Positions 19,840 through 29,849 of a stretch of 64,000 nt of DNA are shown piece by piece. The position numbers were made by a program, and so were the translations under genes. The notes beneath the pieces were generated by a model. It was not told the DNA's origin, made no database searches, and was given only the letters and a program-made list of their open reading frames with translations. Source of the DNA: Bradyrhizobium sediminis (GTDB lineage Bacteria; Pseudomonadota; Alphaproteobacteria; Rhizobiales; Xanthobacteraceae); NCBI RefSeq assembly GCF_018736105.1, contig NZ_CP076135.1, positions 5,144,001 through 5,208,000 on the forward strand, in the 5' to 3' direction. How positions within the stretch are numbered: position 1 is the stretch's first letter; each line of letters starts with the position of its first letter.

Positions 19840-20619
19840 ATGCGTCGTCTCGCCGGACTTCTTGCCGCCTTCGCCCTCTTGTGTGGAGCGGCCCCTGTGC
19901 TGGCGCAGGACGAGAGCCTGACGGTGTTCGCCGCAGCCTCGATGAAGAACGCGCTCGACGAGGTCGACGCCGCCTATACCGCCAGGAGCGGAATCAGGAT
20001 CGTCGCCAGCTACGCCGCGAGTTCGGCACTGGCCAAACAGATCGAGCAGGGCGCGCCGGCGGATGTTTTCGTATCCGCCGACACCGACTGGATGGACTAT
20101 GCGATCGCAAAAAAGACCATCAACGAACCGACGCGGGTCAATCTGCTCGGCAACAGCATCGTGCTGATCGCGCCGAAGGAATCCAAACTCGACAAGGTGG
20201 CGATCGGACCGGGCTTCGATCTTTCAAAACTCGCCGGCGACGGCCGGATCGCCACCGGCGATGTGAAGGCGGTACCATCAGGCAAATACGCCAGGGCGGC
20301 GCTGGAGAAACTCGGCGCCTGGCAGGCGGCGGAACCGAAATTCGCGATGGCCGAGAACGTGCGCGCCGCGCTGACGCTGGTGGCGCGCGGCGAAGCGCCG
20401 CTCGGCATCGTCTATGCGACCGACGCCAAAGTCGAACCCGGCGTCAAGATCGTCGGCGCCTTTCCGGCGGATTCCCACCCCGCCATCATCTATCCCGTGG
20501 CCGCGACGGCGACCGCCAGGCCGCAAGCCGCCGAATACCTCGCCTTTCTGCGCTCGCCGGCGGCCAAGGCCATCTTCGAGAAATACGGCTTCTCGTTCCT
20601 GATCCGACCGACTTCCTGA
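19840..20619 (+). CDS. modA: molybdate ABC transporter substrate-binding protein
   Basis: 259 residues with a signal peptide ending near VLAQ (residue 23). It binds molybdate or tungstate in the periplasm. Typical ModA segments are seen: [39 protein letters not shown], and [12 protein letters not shown]. Its TGA overlaps the modB start (TGATG). No ModE-like palindrome was found upstream. Confidence 0.93.
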   Translation: MRRLAGLLAAFALLCGAAPVLAQDESLTVFAAASMKNALDEVDAAYTARSGIRIVASYAASSALAKQIEQGAPADVFVSADTDWMDYAIAKKTINEPTRVNLLGNSIVLIAPKESKLDKVAIGPGFDLSKLAGDGRIATGDVKAVPSGKYARAALEKLGAWQAAEPKFAMAENVRAALTLVARGEAPLGIVYATDAKVEPGVKIVGAFPADSHPAIIYPVAATATARPQAAEYLAFLRSPAAKAIFEKYGFSFLIRPTS

Positions 20620-21314
20620 TGTTCGACCTCTCGCCCACCGAATGGACGGCGATCCAGCTTTCGCTGCGGGTCGCCGCGGTCGCGACGCTGGTGGCGACGC
20701 CGCTCGGCATCGCGCTGGCGTGGCTGCTGGCGCGGCGCGACTTCTGGGGCAAGTCGCTGGTCGACGCGGCGATCCATCTGCCGCTGGTGCTGCCGCCGGT
20801 CGTGACCGGCTATCTGCTGCTGCTGACCTTCGGCCGGCGCGGCCTGGTCGGCGCGTGGCTCGCCGATCATCTCGGCATCGTGTTCGCGTTCCGCTGGACC
20901 GGGGCGGCATTGGCCTGCGGCATCATGGCGTTTCCGCTGCTGGTGCGGCCGATCCGGCTGTCGATCGAGGCGGTCGACCGCAAGCTCGAGCAGGCGGCGG
21001 GCACGCTGGGCGCCGCACCCTGGCGCGTGTTCCTGACCATCACGCTGCCGCTGGCGCTGCCGGGCGTGCTGGCCGGCATGGTGCTGGGCTTTGCCAAGGC
21101 GCTCGGCGAGTTCGGCGCGACCATCACCTTCGTGTCGAATATTCCCGGCGAGACCCAGACCATCTCGTCGGCGATCTATTCGCTGATCCAGACGCCGGAC
21201 GGCGACGCCGCGGCGCTGCGGCTGGTGGCGGTATCCATCGTCATCGCGCTGGCCGCGCTGGTCGCCTCCGAATGGTTCGCGCGGCGCGCCACAAAACGCC
21301 TGCACGGGAATTGA
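20619..21314 (+). CDS. modB: molybdate ABC transporter permease
   Basis: 231 residues, about five or six membrane helices. The EAA loop is [19 protein letters not shown], and [11 protein letters not shown] is the ModB/CysT-type signature. It forms the membrane channel for ModA-delivered molybdate. The start overlaps the modA stop by one base. Confidence 0.93.
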   Translation: MFDLSPTEWTAIQLSLRVAAVATLVATPLGIALAWLLARRDFWGKSLVDAAIHLPLVLPPVVTGYLLLLTFGRRGLVGAWLADHLGIVFAFRWTGAALACGIMAFPLLVRPIRLSIEAVDRKLEQAAGTLGAAPWRVFLTITLPLALPGVLAGMVLGFAKALGEFGATITFVSNIPGETQTISSAIYSLIQTPDGDAAALRLVAVSIVIALAALVASEWFARRATKRLHGN

Positions 21315-21316
21315 CC

Positions 21317-22000
21317 ATGCTGCGCGTCGACGTCGCAAAACAACTCGGCGAGTTCTCGATCGAAGCTTCGTTCGCCAGCGAAGGCCGGGTCACCGGATTG
21401 TTCGGCGCCTCCGGCGCCGGCAAGACCTCGCTGATCAACATCATCGCCGGATTGCTGCGGCCCGATCGCGGCGTCATCGCCGTCGACGGCGAGACGCTCG
21501 ACGACACCGCTCGCCATGTCCATGTCCCGGCGCATCGCCGCCGCATCGGCTACGTGTTCCAGGATGCGCGGCTGTTTCCGCATCTCGATATCAGGCAAAA
21601 TCTCGACTACGGCCGGCGGATGAACCGGCTGGCCGACGATGCCGCGCAGCGCACGCGCGTCACCGACCTGCTCGATATCGGCGGCCTGCTCGACCGCCGT
21701 CCAGGCCAGCTCTCCGGCGGCGAACGCCAGCGCGTCGCTCTGGGGCGGGCGCTATTGGCGCAGCCGAGATTGCTGCTGCTCGATGAGCCGCTCGGCTCGC
21801 TCGACGAAGAACGCAAGGTGGAGATCCTGCCCTATCTGGTGCGCCTGCGCGACGAGGCCAATGTGCCGATGGTCTATGTCAGCCACGACGCCGCCGAAAT
21901 GCGCCGGCTGGCGACGCAGGTCGTGATGCTCAGGCGCGGCCGGGTGGTCGCGTTCGGCGGACCAGAGGTGTTGCCATCGGCCGCCTCAAACCCCGGCTAG
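21317..22000 (+). CDS. modC: molybdate ABC transporter ATP-binding protein, short form
   Basis: 227 residues. Walker A is GASGAGKTS, the signature is LSGGERQR, and Walker B is [12 protein letters not shown] with the switch histidine in SHD. It powers molybdate import. Full-length ModC has about 350 residues with a carboxy-terminal TOBE/Mop domain that binds oxyanion. Here the protein stops right after the ATPase fold, so that regulatory part is absent. It begins two bases after modB. Confidence 0.9.
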   Translation: MLRVDVAKQLGEFSIEASFASEGRVTGLFGASGAGKTSLINIIAGLLRPDRGVIAVDGETLDDTARHVHVPAHRRRIGYVFQDARLFPHLDIRQNLDYGRRMNRLADDAAQRTRVTDLLDIGGLLDRRPGQLSGGERQRVALGRALLAQPRLLLLDEPLGSLDEERKVEILPYLVRLRDEANVPMVYVSHDAAEMRRLATQVVMLRRGRVVAFGGPEVLPSAASNPG

Positions 22001-22723
22001 CTAGTCCGGCAAGGTCTCGCCGGAGCCGCCGAGTTCGGCGGGCAGATCCTTGAACTTCGGCAGCCCGTCCTTCACGGAAACCATCTTGCTCCCGTAATTG
22101 GCGTGCAGCGTCGGCTGATGCGCAAAGCCCTGCAGCAGATTGGCATAGACGTCGATCAGCCGCAGGCGCGGATGCTCCGTCATGACATGTCCGCCGCAGA
22201 CCTTGCAGAACTTGCGGTAGGAATTCTCGGTCTTGTGGAAGGTACCGATATCGGCCTCGCCTTTGGTGATCCGCACGCTGCTCGAAGGCCACAGGCTGAA
22301 GGCGTTGATCGGCGCGGCAGACCAGGCCTGGCAGTCGCGGCAATGACAATAGCCCGCGAACGTCGGCTTGCCCGTCACCTCGATCTCGACCGCGCCGCAA
22401 AAGCAACCAGCCTTGTGGACGGCGGCAACCGGCTTCTCTTTCGCGCCGGGAGCCAGCAGATCGCTGTATTCGGGATGCTTGTCGATATAGGAGCGGATGA
22501 AATCGCATTCGACGGTGAGTTTCCGCCCCTGCGCCCGCACCGCGTCCAGGGTCGCGCGTCCGAGCTTCGAGCCAATTCCCCGCCCGCCCAGTTCCGGCGG
22601 CACCTCGGTATGAACCAGGGTGATGGCGCCGGGCGATTTGCGATAGGTGACAAAGGCGATGTGGCCCTCGACGTCGAGTTCGAAGCGCTGGCGACCCTCA
22701 TTGTCGTGGAAATTCCCGGCCAT
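22001..22723 (-). CDS. GNAT-like acetyltransferase fused to a GFA domain
   Basis: 240 residues. Residues 1-92 match the small YjdJ-type N-acetyltransferase fold (PPELGGRGIGSKLGRATLD binds acetyl-CoA). Residues 103-225 match the GFA/CENP-V zinc domain with C107/C109, CHCRDC (126-131) and a later CKVCGGH. GFA-family enzymes act on the S-hydroxymethylglutathione system or remain uncharacterised. The fused job is unknown. A clean AGGAGG precedes the ATG at 22723. The gene ends head-on against modC with no spacer. Confidence 0.82.
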   Translation of the reverse strand: MAGNFHDNEGRQRFELDVEGHIAFVTYRKSPGAITLVHTEVPPELGGRGIGSKLGRATLDAVRAQGRKLTVECDFIRSYIDKHPEYSDLLAPGAKEKPVAAVHKAGCFCGAVEIEVTGKPTFAGYCHCRDCQAWSAAPINAFSLWPSSSVRITKGEADIGTFHKTENSYRKFCKVCGGHVMTEHPRLRLIDVYANLLQGFAHQPTLHANYGSKMVSVKDGLPKFKDLPAELGGSGETLPD

Positions 22724-22876
22724 GCGTCCTCCTAGCCCCGGCATTTGAAGCCATTGATTATTATAGCAACGGAAGAGGTGCGGTTGCATCGAATTGCGAA
22801 AAATTGCAGGAATCACGTACCTGCTTTCGGGCAGGCTCGAGCCTCTCCGCTGGTCCTTCTGAAAGTCACCCAGGAA

Positions 22877-23482
22877 ATGCCGGTTCAGATCACCTACCGC
22901 ATGGCCCGCCCCGACGACAGCGGCGAGCTCGCGCGCTACATGTGCATCGCCGGCGGCGGCCTCTACGAATTCCTGTTCGACGAACTGATCCCGTTCGTGA
23001 CGGCAGTGGATATGTTGTCGGCCGGCATCGGCAGCGAACGCTATCCCGTCTCATACCGCAATTGCTGCATTGCATCCCTCGGCGACGACGGCGCGATCAT
23101 CGGCGCCGCCAATGTCTTTCCCGCCGACATGCTGAAGGATGACAATTATGTGTTGCTTGGCTCCGAGCGCCATGACCACGTCCGGCCGATGCTGGAACTG
23201 CAGGATTGGGGCAGCATGTTCCTGAACAGCCTGGCCGTCAGCGACGCACATCGCGGTTCAGGCATCGGGGCAAGATTGCTCGATTGGGCCGAAACCCGCA
23301 CGGCGGAAGCCGGTTACGACCGCCTGAGCCTGCACGTATGGGCCGATAATTCGCCCGCATTGAAATTCTACAAGCTGAGGGGCTTCGTCGAGGTCGCCGT
23401 CGCCGCGATTCCGCCGCATCCGAGGCTCCCGCACCATGGCGGCAGCATCCTGATGCATAAGGCGATGCCGTCGGCGGCATGA
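22877..23482 (+). CDS. GNAT family N-acetyltransferase
   Basis: 201 residues. Acetyl-CoA motif RGSGIGARLLDWA near 130-142, then LSLHVWADNSPALKFYKLRGF, both standard for GNAT enzymes. The substrate is unknown. The ATG at 22877 is chosen because the family-like opening (ITYRMARPDDSGELARYM) follows directly and AGGAA precedes it. Divergent from the GNAT-GFA fusion, 153 bases away. Confidence 0.8.
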   Translation: MPVQITYRMARPDDSGELARYMCIAGGGLYEFLFDELIPFVTAVDMLSAGIGSERYPVSYRNCCIASLGDDGAIIGAANVFPADMLKDDNYVLLGSERHDHVRPMLELQDWGSMFLNSLAVSDAHRGSGIGARLLDWAETRTAEAGYDRLSLHVWADNSPALKFYKLRGFVEVAVAAIPPHPRLPHHGGSILMHKAMPSAA

Positions 23483-23514
23483 CCGCCGCCTGTTCTTATC
23501 GATAGCTGCGGGGG

Positions 23515-24702
23515 CTATGCCGCGCGGCCCGACCTCAGCAGCAGCAGCACGCCGAAGGCCGAAACCGAGGCGAGCGCGCAGACCCAGAGCGCGCCGGTGC
23601 CGATATGCTCCACCATCAGGCCAACCGCGAGCGGCGCAAGCGCGCCGGTGGCGCGCGCCGGAAGCGAGAGCAGCCCGACCCGGCGGCCGAAACCTTGCGG
23701 CCCGAACAGCGCCAGCGGCAGGGTGCCGCGCGCGATCGTGAGGATGCCGTTGCCGGCGCCGTAGAATGCCGCAAAGACCGGCGCCAGCAGCGGCCCGCCG
23801 AGGGCAAGCGCGATGACGCCAACCGGGGTCGTCAGCGTCGCGAGTCGCGCCGAAACCAGCGGGTGATAGCGCGCGAGCCAGCCTGCCTCGACCAGGCGCG
23901 CGGCGACCTGTGCAGGCCCGACCAGCGTGCCTGCGAACAATGCCGCCGCCGGCGTCGCGCCGAATTGCACCAGCATGGTCGGCAGCACCGCCGAGAGCCC
24001 CGAACTGACGAAGCCGGTCGCCGCGAACACGTAGGCCAACGCGGTCATCGTGAAGGCCTCGCTGCGCTTGGTCACCCCCGGACCTTCTTCCGCAGCCGTG
24101 ACCGGCTGCAGGGGACCGACGCGCGGCAGAATGAAATTGAGCGGCAGCGCAAGCACGAGATGAATCAGCGCCCACACCTGACAGGTGGCGCGCCAGCCAA
24201 GCTCGACGTCGAGCCATGTCGTCAGCGGCCAGCCGACGGTGCTGGCAAAGCCCGCGATCAGCGTGATGCCCGTGATCGGCCGGCGCGCGGCGGTTCCGTA
24301 GATCCGGGTCAGGCTCGCAAACGCCGCCTCATAAAGCCCCATGCCCATGCCGACGCCAATGACGACCCAGGCCGCGATCAGTCCATAGGCGCCGCCGGCA
24401 AAGGACAGCAACAACAGTCCGGCCGCGAGGATGCCGTTCGAGATCGCGAGCAGGCCGCGCCCGCCGAAGGTATCGATGGCATGGCCGACCCGCGGCCCCA
24501 GCAAACCCGCGATCACCAGCGCGCCCGACAGCGCGCCGAACACGAAGGTCGGCACCAGACCAAGATCGCGCGCGATGGGTGCTGCGAGTATCGCCGGAAG
24601 ATAATAGCTCGACGCCCATGCGATGGTTTGCGTCGTGCCCAGCGCCAGGATGACGGGCAGCGAACCGGAGGGTCCGGCATGGCCGGTGCTGGCGTCCTTC
24701 AT
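23515..24702 (-). CDS. MFS transporter
   Basis: 395 residues, about twelve hydrophobic helices. It is a major-facilitator carrier of the inner membrane with a GRGLLAISNG loop after helix 2 and long hydrophobic segments in both halves. The cargo is unknown. The start at 24702 drops 18 polar residues that do not resemble the family. It lies 77 bases downstream of the antiporter gene on the same strand, and they may be cotranscribed. Confidence 0.8.
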   Translation of the reverse strand: MKDASTGHAGPSGSLPVILALGTTQTIAWASSYYLPAILAAPIARDLGLVPTFVFGALSGALVIAGLLGPRVGHAIDTFGGRGLLAISNGILAAGLLLLSFAGGAYGLIAAWVVIGVGMGMGLYEAAFASLTRIYGTAARRPITGITLIAGFASTVGWPLTTWLDVELGWRATCQVWALIHLVLALPLNFILPRVGPLQPVTAAEEGPGVTKRSEAFTMTALAYVFAATGFVSSGLSAVLPTMLVQFGATPAAALFAGTLVGPAQVAARLVEAGWLARYHPLVSARLATLTTPVGVIALALGGPLLAPVFAAFYGAGNGILTIARGTLPLALFGPQGFGRRVGLLSLPARATGALAPLAVGLMVEHIGTGALWVCALASVSAFGVLLLLRSGRAA

Positions 24703-24779
24703 GACCGGCCGCCGTTCGCATCCACTCGCCCGCTTTGGCCAGATTTCACCCGACACCCTTCAGCATGTGAGCCCACGCT

Positions 24780-26573
24780 TCAAATCCCCGCCACCGACGA
24801 CCACATTTCCGACAGCCTGCGCTTCAGGGACGCCATCCGCGTCAGCGGCGCCGTCTCCTCCTCGTCTTCGGGCAGCCGAAGACCGACAACGCTGACCCTG
24901 CCGCCCGAGATGCTGCGCGCCACCAGCACGATGGAGTCGAGTTCGAGCGTCGCACCTTCCTTCGGCGCGCGGTCGAGATGAACGTCGAAATAGTCGGCGA
25001 GCGTCAGCTTCGCCTGCTCTTCATCAATCGCCACGCCATAGATCCCGGCAAGCTCGCCAAGGGTGTGTTCGCCCGACACCATGAAGTCGCCGAGCAGATG
25101 CGGATCGGGCGCCGGGCTTGGCGCCATGTCGACGAAGAAACGGTCGAGCGCTTCGGCCTTTTCCGGCGGCGCCAGCAGATAGATGTAGTCGCCCGGCGCG
25201 ACCGGATCGGCTTCCGCGGGCGACAGGATGCGCTGGTCGCGGATCACCAGCGTCGGCTTCGACCAGGATGGAATGAGGCCGCGCCGGAAATACAGACTCT
25301 TGGAGCGGACGGAATAACCGACCAGTTGCTGCTCCAGCTGGCCGGGCAGATCGAGTTCGACCCGCCGCGGCCCGCGATCGGCGCGCGGCAGCGCCACATG
25401 CAGCCGACGCGCGGCTGGCGCCAGCGTCCAGCCCTGCAGCAGCAGCGAGATGATGACGACGACGAAGGCGACGTCGAAATAGAGGTAGGCCTTCGACAGC
25501 CCGACCAGCATCGGGATCGAGGCCAGGAAGATCGCAACCGCGCCGCGCAGGCCGGTCCAGGCGATGAAGAGCTTTTCCCGCCAGTTGAAGCGGAACGGCG
25601 CCAGACACAAAAACACCGCGATCGGCCGCGCCAGAAGCATCAGCGCGAACGCCACGATCACGGCCGGAACGATGCTGCTGACCAGCCGCTGCGGCGAGAC
25701 CAGCAGGCCGAGCAGCACGAACATCACGATCTGCGCCAGCCAGGTCGCGGCGTCGAGAAAGGTCACCACCGAATTATGCGCCCGGGTCGGCCGGTTGCCG
25801 ATGATGATGCCGGCGAGGTAAACCGCGAGAAACCCGGAAGCGTGCGCGATCTGGGCCGCGCCGAAGACCACCAGTGCTGCGGTGGCGACGAACGGCGCGT
25901 GCAGGCCCTGCGGCAGCGCGACGCGATTGAGCGCCAGCACCACCAGCCGGCCGCCGACCACGCCGACGATGGTGCCGAGCACGAGTTCGCGGGTGAATTC
26001 CAGCGCCACATGCAGGGCCGAGCTTTCGCCGATCGAAATCAGTTCGACCAGCATCAAGGTCAGAAACACCGCGAACGGATCGTTGGTGCCGGATTCGGCC
26101 TCCAGCGTCGCGCCGACGCGGGGCCGCAGGCGCAAGCCCTGCGCATGCACCAGCAGAAACACCGCGGCGGCATCGGTCGAGGCCACCACGGCGCCGACCA
26201 GCAGCGCCTCGGTCCAGTTCAGATCGAGCACGTATTTGGCGATCGGCGCGGTAATCAGCGCCGTCAGCAGCACGCCGATGGTCGCCAGCACCATCGACGG
26301 CGCCAGCACCGCGCGGATGCTCTGAAACCGGGTTCGCAGGCCGCCGTCGAACAGGATCAGGGCCAGCGCCACTGATCCAACCAGATAGGTGGAGCGCACG
26401 TCGTCGAACCGCACCTGGCCGGGGCCGGAATCGCCGGCCAGCATGCCGATGAACAGAAATACCAGCAGCAAGGGCGCGCCGAAGCGCAGCGCGAGCAGGC
26501 TCGACAGGATGCCGGCCATCACCAGAACCGCGCCAAGCAGGATGGCTATGCTGACCTGGTCGAGAGAAGCCAT
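24780..26573 (-). CDS. potassium/proton antiporter (CPA1 type, NhaP2/CvrA-like)
   Basis: 597 residues. About 12 membrane helices (1-400) with the antiporter core ASTDAAAVFLL and LEAESGTNDPFAVFL, a TrkA-C domain (about 430-510) and a final CorC/HlyC-like domain (about 520-590). It exchanges K+ or Na+ for H+ across the inner membrane. The GGAGG lies only three bases from the chosen ATG, which is tight, so the start is not certain. A 16-base palindrome sits in its leader. Confidence 0.88.
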   Translation of the reverse strand: MASLDQVSIAILLGAVLVMAGILSSLLALRFGAPLLLVFLFIGMLAGDSGPGQVRFDDVRSTYLVGSVALALILFDGGLRTRFQSIRAVLAPSMVLATIGVLLTALITAPIAKYVLDLNWTEALLVGAVVASTDAAAVFLLVHAQGLRLRPRVGATLEAESGTNDPFAVFLTLMLVELISIGESSALHVALEFTRELVLGTIVGVVGGRLVVLALNRVALPQGLHAPFVATAALVVFGAAQIAHASGFLAVYLAGIIIGNRPTRAHNSVVTFLDAATWLAQIVMFVLLGLLVSPQRLVSSIVPAVIVAFALMLLARPIAVFLCLAPFRFNWREKLFIAWTGLRGAVAIFLASIPMLVGLSKAYLYFDVAFVVVIISLLLQGWTLAPAARRLHVALPRADRGPRRVELDLPGQLEQQLVGYSVRSKSLYFRRGLIPSWSKPTLVIRDQRILSPAEADPVAPGDYIYLLAPPEKAEALDRFFVDMAPSPAPDPHLLGDFMVSGEHTLGELAGIYGVAIDEEQAKLTLADYFDVHLDRAPKEGATLELDSIVLVARSISGGRVSVVGLRLPEDEEETAPLTRMASLKRRLSEMWSSVAGI

Positions 26574-26589
26574 GAACCTCCGGAAATGC

Positions 26590-26605
26590 GTGCAAATACT
26601 TGCAC
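26590..26605. promoter_or_regulatory. perfect inverted repeat upstream of the antiporter gene
   Basis: GTGCAA-ATAC-TTGCAC has exact 6-base arms and lies 17-32 bases upstream of the antiporter start, in the 221-base divergent gap shared with the MscS gene. It could be an operator or a small leader hairpin. No regulator is assigned. Confidence 0.4.
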
Positions 26606-26794
26606 TTTCATCCTTATCGTCGCCACAGTTGGACGCCAACCCATTTCTGTCGGGAGCCGCGATGTGCCCGATTTTCCGGCCTTAATTGACTTCACCGGGG
26701 TGTCGTATCGATGGCGCCGGCGCCGCCATTATGGGAATCTGCCGGTTATTCGAATCAAGTTTGCTCCCGATCTGCCTGCGACGAGATTTTGACG

Positions 26795-28108
26795 ATGGAC
26801 CTGAACGAGATCACCGAATTCCTGCAATCCGCGGCGCGTTCGGTCGGCGCGGAGGTCACCTCGCCGTGGTTCTATCTGCAGCTGGGGCTGATCCTGACCG
26901 CCGCGGGGATCGCCTACGCCTCCGGCGCGGCCGTGCGCGCCAAGGTCGACGTCACCTCGGTTGCGATGGGCTGGCCGGCACCGTTCCGGCTGTTCATGCG
27001 CGTGCTGGTCGGCAGCGCGCCGACGGCGGTGTTCGCGGCACTGATGACGCTGGCGCGGGTGGTCATGCTGGCGTCGACCTGGCCGAGCCGCAGCTATCTG
27101 CTGGCGGTCGCCGCCAAGCTCGCGCTCGCCTGGCTGCTGATCCGGCTGATTACTTCGGTGATCCGCAACGCCTTCATCGTCCGGCTGGTATCGCTGTCGG
27201 CATGGGCGATCGCAGCGCTCAGCATCATCGGCCAGCTCGGGCCGGCGATCGACGCGCTGGACTCGGTTTCGATCGTGCTCGGCGACCTCAGGCTGACGCC
27301 GCTGGTGCTGATCAAGCTCGGCGCGCTGCTGATCCTGGCCTTGTGGCTGACCAACATCGCCAGCAATTTCGTCGAAAGCCGGATCAACCGCTCGGCCGAC
27401 CTGACCCCGTCGATCCAGGTGCTGCTGGTCAAGATGATCCGGATGGGGCTGATGGTGGTCGCGATCGCGATCGCGCTCAGCGCGGTCGGCATCAACCTCT
27501 CGGCGCTGGCGGTGTTCTCCGGCGCGGTCGGCGTCGGTATCGGTATCGGCCTGCAGAAGATCGTCGCCAACTTCATCTCGGGCATCATCCTTTTGGCGGA
27601 CAAATCGGTGAAGCCGGGCGATCTCGTCACCATCGGCGACAGCTCGGGCCGCATCAGCGCGATGAAGACACGTTATATCTCGGTCGCCGCCGGCGACGGC
27701 CGCGAATTCCTGATTCCGAACGAGGACCTGGTGACGCAGAAAGTCGTCAACTGGACCTATACCGACAAGAACACGCTGGTGAAGGTCAGTTTCGGCACCA
27801 ATTACGACGCCGATCCACGGCTGGTCTGCAAACTCGCGATCGATATCGCCGCGGCCGCACCGCGCGCCATCAAGAGCAAGCCGCCGAACTGCCTTCTGAC
27901 CGAATTCGCCGAGCACGGGATGAAGTTTTCCCTGACTTTCTGGATCGCCGACCCCGACGGCATGGATAGCGTGAAGAGCGAGGTGATGCTGGCGCTGTGG
28001 GACGCCTTCAAGCGCGAAGGCATCCGCGTGCCCTACCCGGTGCGCGAAATCCGCGTCCGCGGCGGGGCGCTGCCGGTCGAAACCATGGTCGAGGTTCCGA
28101 CCCGTTGA
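26795..28108 (+). CDS. MscS family mechanosensitive channel
   Basis: 437 residues. Several membrane helices come first (20-220). The pore-lining and beta domain segments then follow: AVFSGAVGVGIGIGLQKIVANFISGIILL, KPGDLVTIG, and PNEDLVTQKVVNWTY. It releases solutes on osmotic downshock. The ATG at 26795 is preferred to one 28 codons upstream because that extension is not membrane-like. Divergent from the K+/H+ antiporter, so ion and turgor functions sit together. Confidence 0.9.
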   Translation: MDLNEITEFLQSAARSVGAEVTSPWFYLQLGLILTAAGIAYASGAAVRAKVDVTSVAMGWPAPFRLFMRVLVGSAPTAVFAALMTLARVVMLASTWPSRSYLLAVAAKLALAWLLIRLITSVIRNAFIVRLVSLSAWAIAALSIIGQLGPAIDALDSVSIVLGDLRLTPLVLIKLGALLILALWLTNIASNFVESRINRSADLTPSIQVLLVKMIRMGLMVVAIAIALSAVGINLSALAVFSGAVGVGIGIGLQKIVANFISGIILLADKSVKPGDLVTIGDSSGRISAMKTRYISVAAGDGREFLIPNEDLVTQKVVNWTYTDKNTLVKVSFGTNYDADPRLVCKLAIDIAAAAPRAIKSKPPNCLLTEFAEHGMKFSLTFWIADPDGMDSVKSEVMLALWDAFKREGIRVPYPVREIRVRGGALPVETMVEVPTR

Positions 28109-28189
28109 GGCCCAACCCGCGCTTGCGACCGGTCGCTCCGATCACTAGATTGGGGCCTCAATTCACCTCCCGCCAAGACGATCCGCCCC

Positions 28190-29014
28190 ATGAGCTACAT
28201 CGAAGCGACAGATACCTCCTTGCGCAAGACCGGACAGATCAAGCTGCATGGGCCGAGCGGGTTCGCGGGCATGCGCAAGGCAGGCGCGCTGGTCGCCAAA
28301 TGCCTCGATGAGCTGACCGATATCGTCAAGCCGGGCATTCCGACCTCCGTCATCGACGAATTCGTCCGCGACTTCGCCTTCCGCCATGGCGCCTTTCCCG
28401 CCACTTTGATGTATCGCGGCTACCGCTATTCGACCTGCACCTCGATCAACCATGTGGTCTGCCACGGCATGCCCGGCGACCGGGTGCTGAAGGAAGGCGA
28501 CATCATCAACATCGACGTCACCTTCATCGTCGAGGGCTGGTACGGCGATTCCAGCCGGATGTATGCGATCGGCCCGATCGCCCGCAAGGCCGAGCGGCTG
28601 ATCGAGGTGACCTATGAGGCGATGATGCGCGGCATCGCCGCGGTGAAGCCGGGCGCCACCACCGGCGACATCGGCCATGCCATCCAGAGTTTCGTCGAGC
28701 CGCAGGGCATGAGCGTGGTGCGCGACTTCTGCGGCCACGGCCTCGGGCGCATGTTCCACGACGAGCCGAACATCATCCATGTCGGCCGGCCCGGCGAAGG
28801 CGTGCCGCTGAAGCCCGGCATGTTCTTCACCATCGAGCCGATGATCAATCTCGGCAAGCCGCATGTGAAGATCCTGTCCGACGGCTGGACAGCGGTCACC
28901 CGCGACCGCTCGCTGTCGGCGCAGTTCGAGCATTCGGTCGGCGTGACGGCCACCGGCGTCGAGATCTTCACGCTGTCGGAACGCCACGCCGAAAAGCCGC
29001 CGGCCGCGGCGTAG
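28190..29014 (+). CDS. map: methionine aminopeptidase, type I
   Basis: 274 residues. It removes initiator methionine in the cytoplasm. The dimetal site is recognisable: INIDVTFIVEGWYGDSSRMY (two Asp), CGHGLGRMFHDEP (His), FFTIEPM (Glu) and QFEHSVGV (Glu). The order map-radC is common in related genomes. Confidence 0.95.
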   Translation: MSYIEATDTSLRKTGQIKLHGPSGFAGMRKAGALVAKCLDELTDIVKPGIPTSVIDEFVRDFAFRHGAFPATLMYRGYRYSTCTSINHVVCHGMPGDRVLKEGDIINIDVTFIVEGWYGDSSRMYAIGPIARKAERLIEVTYEAMMRGIAAVKPGATTGDIGHAIQSFVEPQGMSVVRDFCGHGLGRMFHDEPNIIHVGRPGEGVPLKPGMFFTIEPMINLGKPHVKILSDGWTAVTRDRSLSAQFEHSVGVTATGVEIFTLSERHAEKPPAAA

Positions 29015-29088
29015 ATTTCCGGCGGGCCGGACCGGCCCCGTGACACTTCTTGGTTGCAAAACCTGGCCGGCACGGCATGTTTGCGCCG

Positions 29089-29808
29089 ATGGCCGCAAAA
29101 CCCAGCGACGAGCAAGATCAGCCCGGACCCGCCGAGACGCCGCATTACCACGGCCACCGGACGCGGCTGCGCGAGCGCTTTCAGCGCGCCGGGCCCGATG
29201 CGCTGAGCGACTATGAATTGCTCGAACTGGCGCTGTTCGCCGCCCTGCCCCGGCGCGACACCAAGCCGCTCGCCAAATTGCTGCTCAAGACATTCGGCTC
29301 ATTCGCCGAGGTCATCCACGCGCCGGAGACACGGTTGCGGGAAGTCGACGGCATCGGCGATGCCTCGATCCATCAGCTCAAGCTGATCGCGGCGGCGGCA
29401 CACCGCGTCGCCAAGGGCGAGTTGAAGCAGCGCACCGCGCTGTCGTCATGGAATGACGTGATCGACTATTGCCGCACCGCCATGGCGTTCGCCGACAAGG
29501 AGCAGTTCCGCATCCTGTTCCTCGACAAGCGCAACCAGCTGATCGCGGACGAGGTGCAGCAGACCGGCACCGTCGACCACACCCCGGTCTATCCGCGCGA
29601 GGTGATCAAGCGCGCGCTGGAACTGTCCGCCACCGCCATCATCCTGGTGCACAACCATCCCTCCGGCGATCCGACGCCGTCGCAGGCGGATATCACTATG
29701 ACGAAAGCGATCGTCGATATCGCCGCCCCGCTCGGGATTTCCGTGCACGACCACATCATCGTCGGCAAGAACGGGCATGCGAGTTTGAAGGGGATGCGGC
29801 TGATTTGA
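29089..29808 (+). CDS. radC: RadC family protein (JAB/UPF0758)
   Basis: 239 residues from the ATG at 29089. A helix-hairpin-helix-like region (30-105) is followed by a JAB metallo-domain with [29 protein letters not shown] and [14 protein letters not shown]. The name RadC is historical and a DNA-repair role is disputed. The last 161 bases (29648-29808) recur in diverged form at 32255-32415. Starts at 29050 and 29077 are also open. Confidence 0.88.
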   Translation: MAAKPSDEQDQPGPAETPHYHGHRTRLRERFQRAGPDALSDYELLELALFAALPRRDTKPLAKLLLKTFGSFAEVIHAPETRLREVDGIGDASIHQLKLIAAAAHRVAKGELKQRTALSSWNDVIDYCRTAMAFADKEQFRILFLDKRNQLIADEVQQTGTVDHTPVYPREVIKRALELSATAIILVHNHPSGDPTPSQADITMTKAIVDIAAPLGISVHDHIIVGKNGHASLKGMRLI

Positions 29809-29849
29809 ATAGCCCGGCTGATGCCCTGCGACACAGAGCAGAACGTCCT

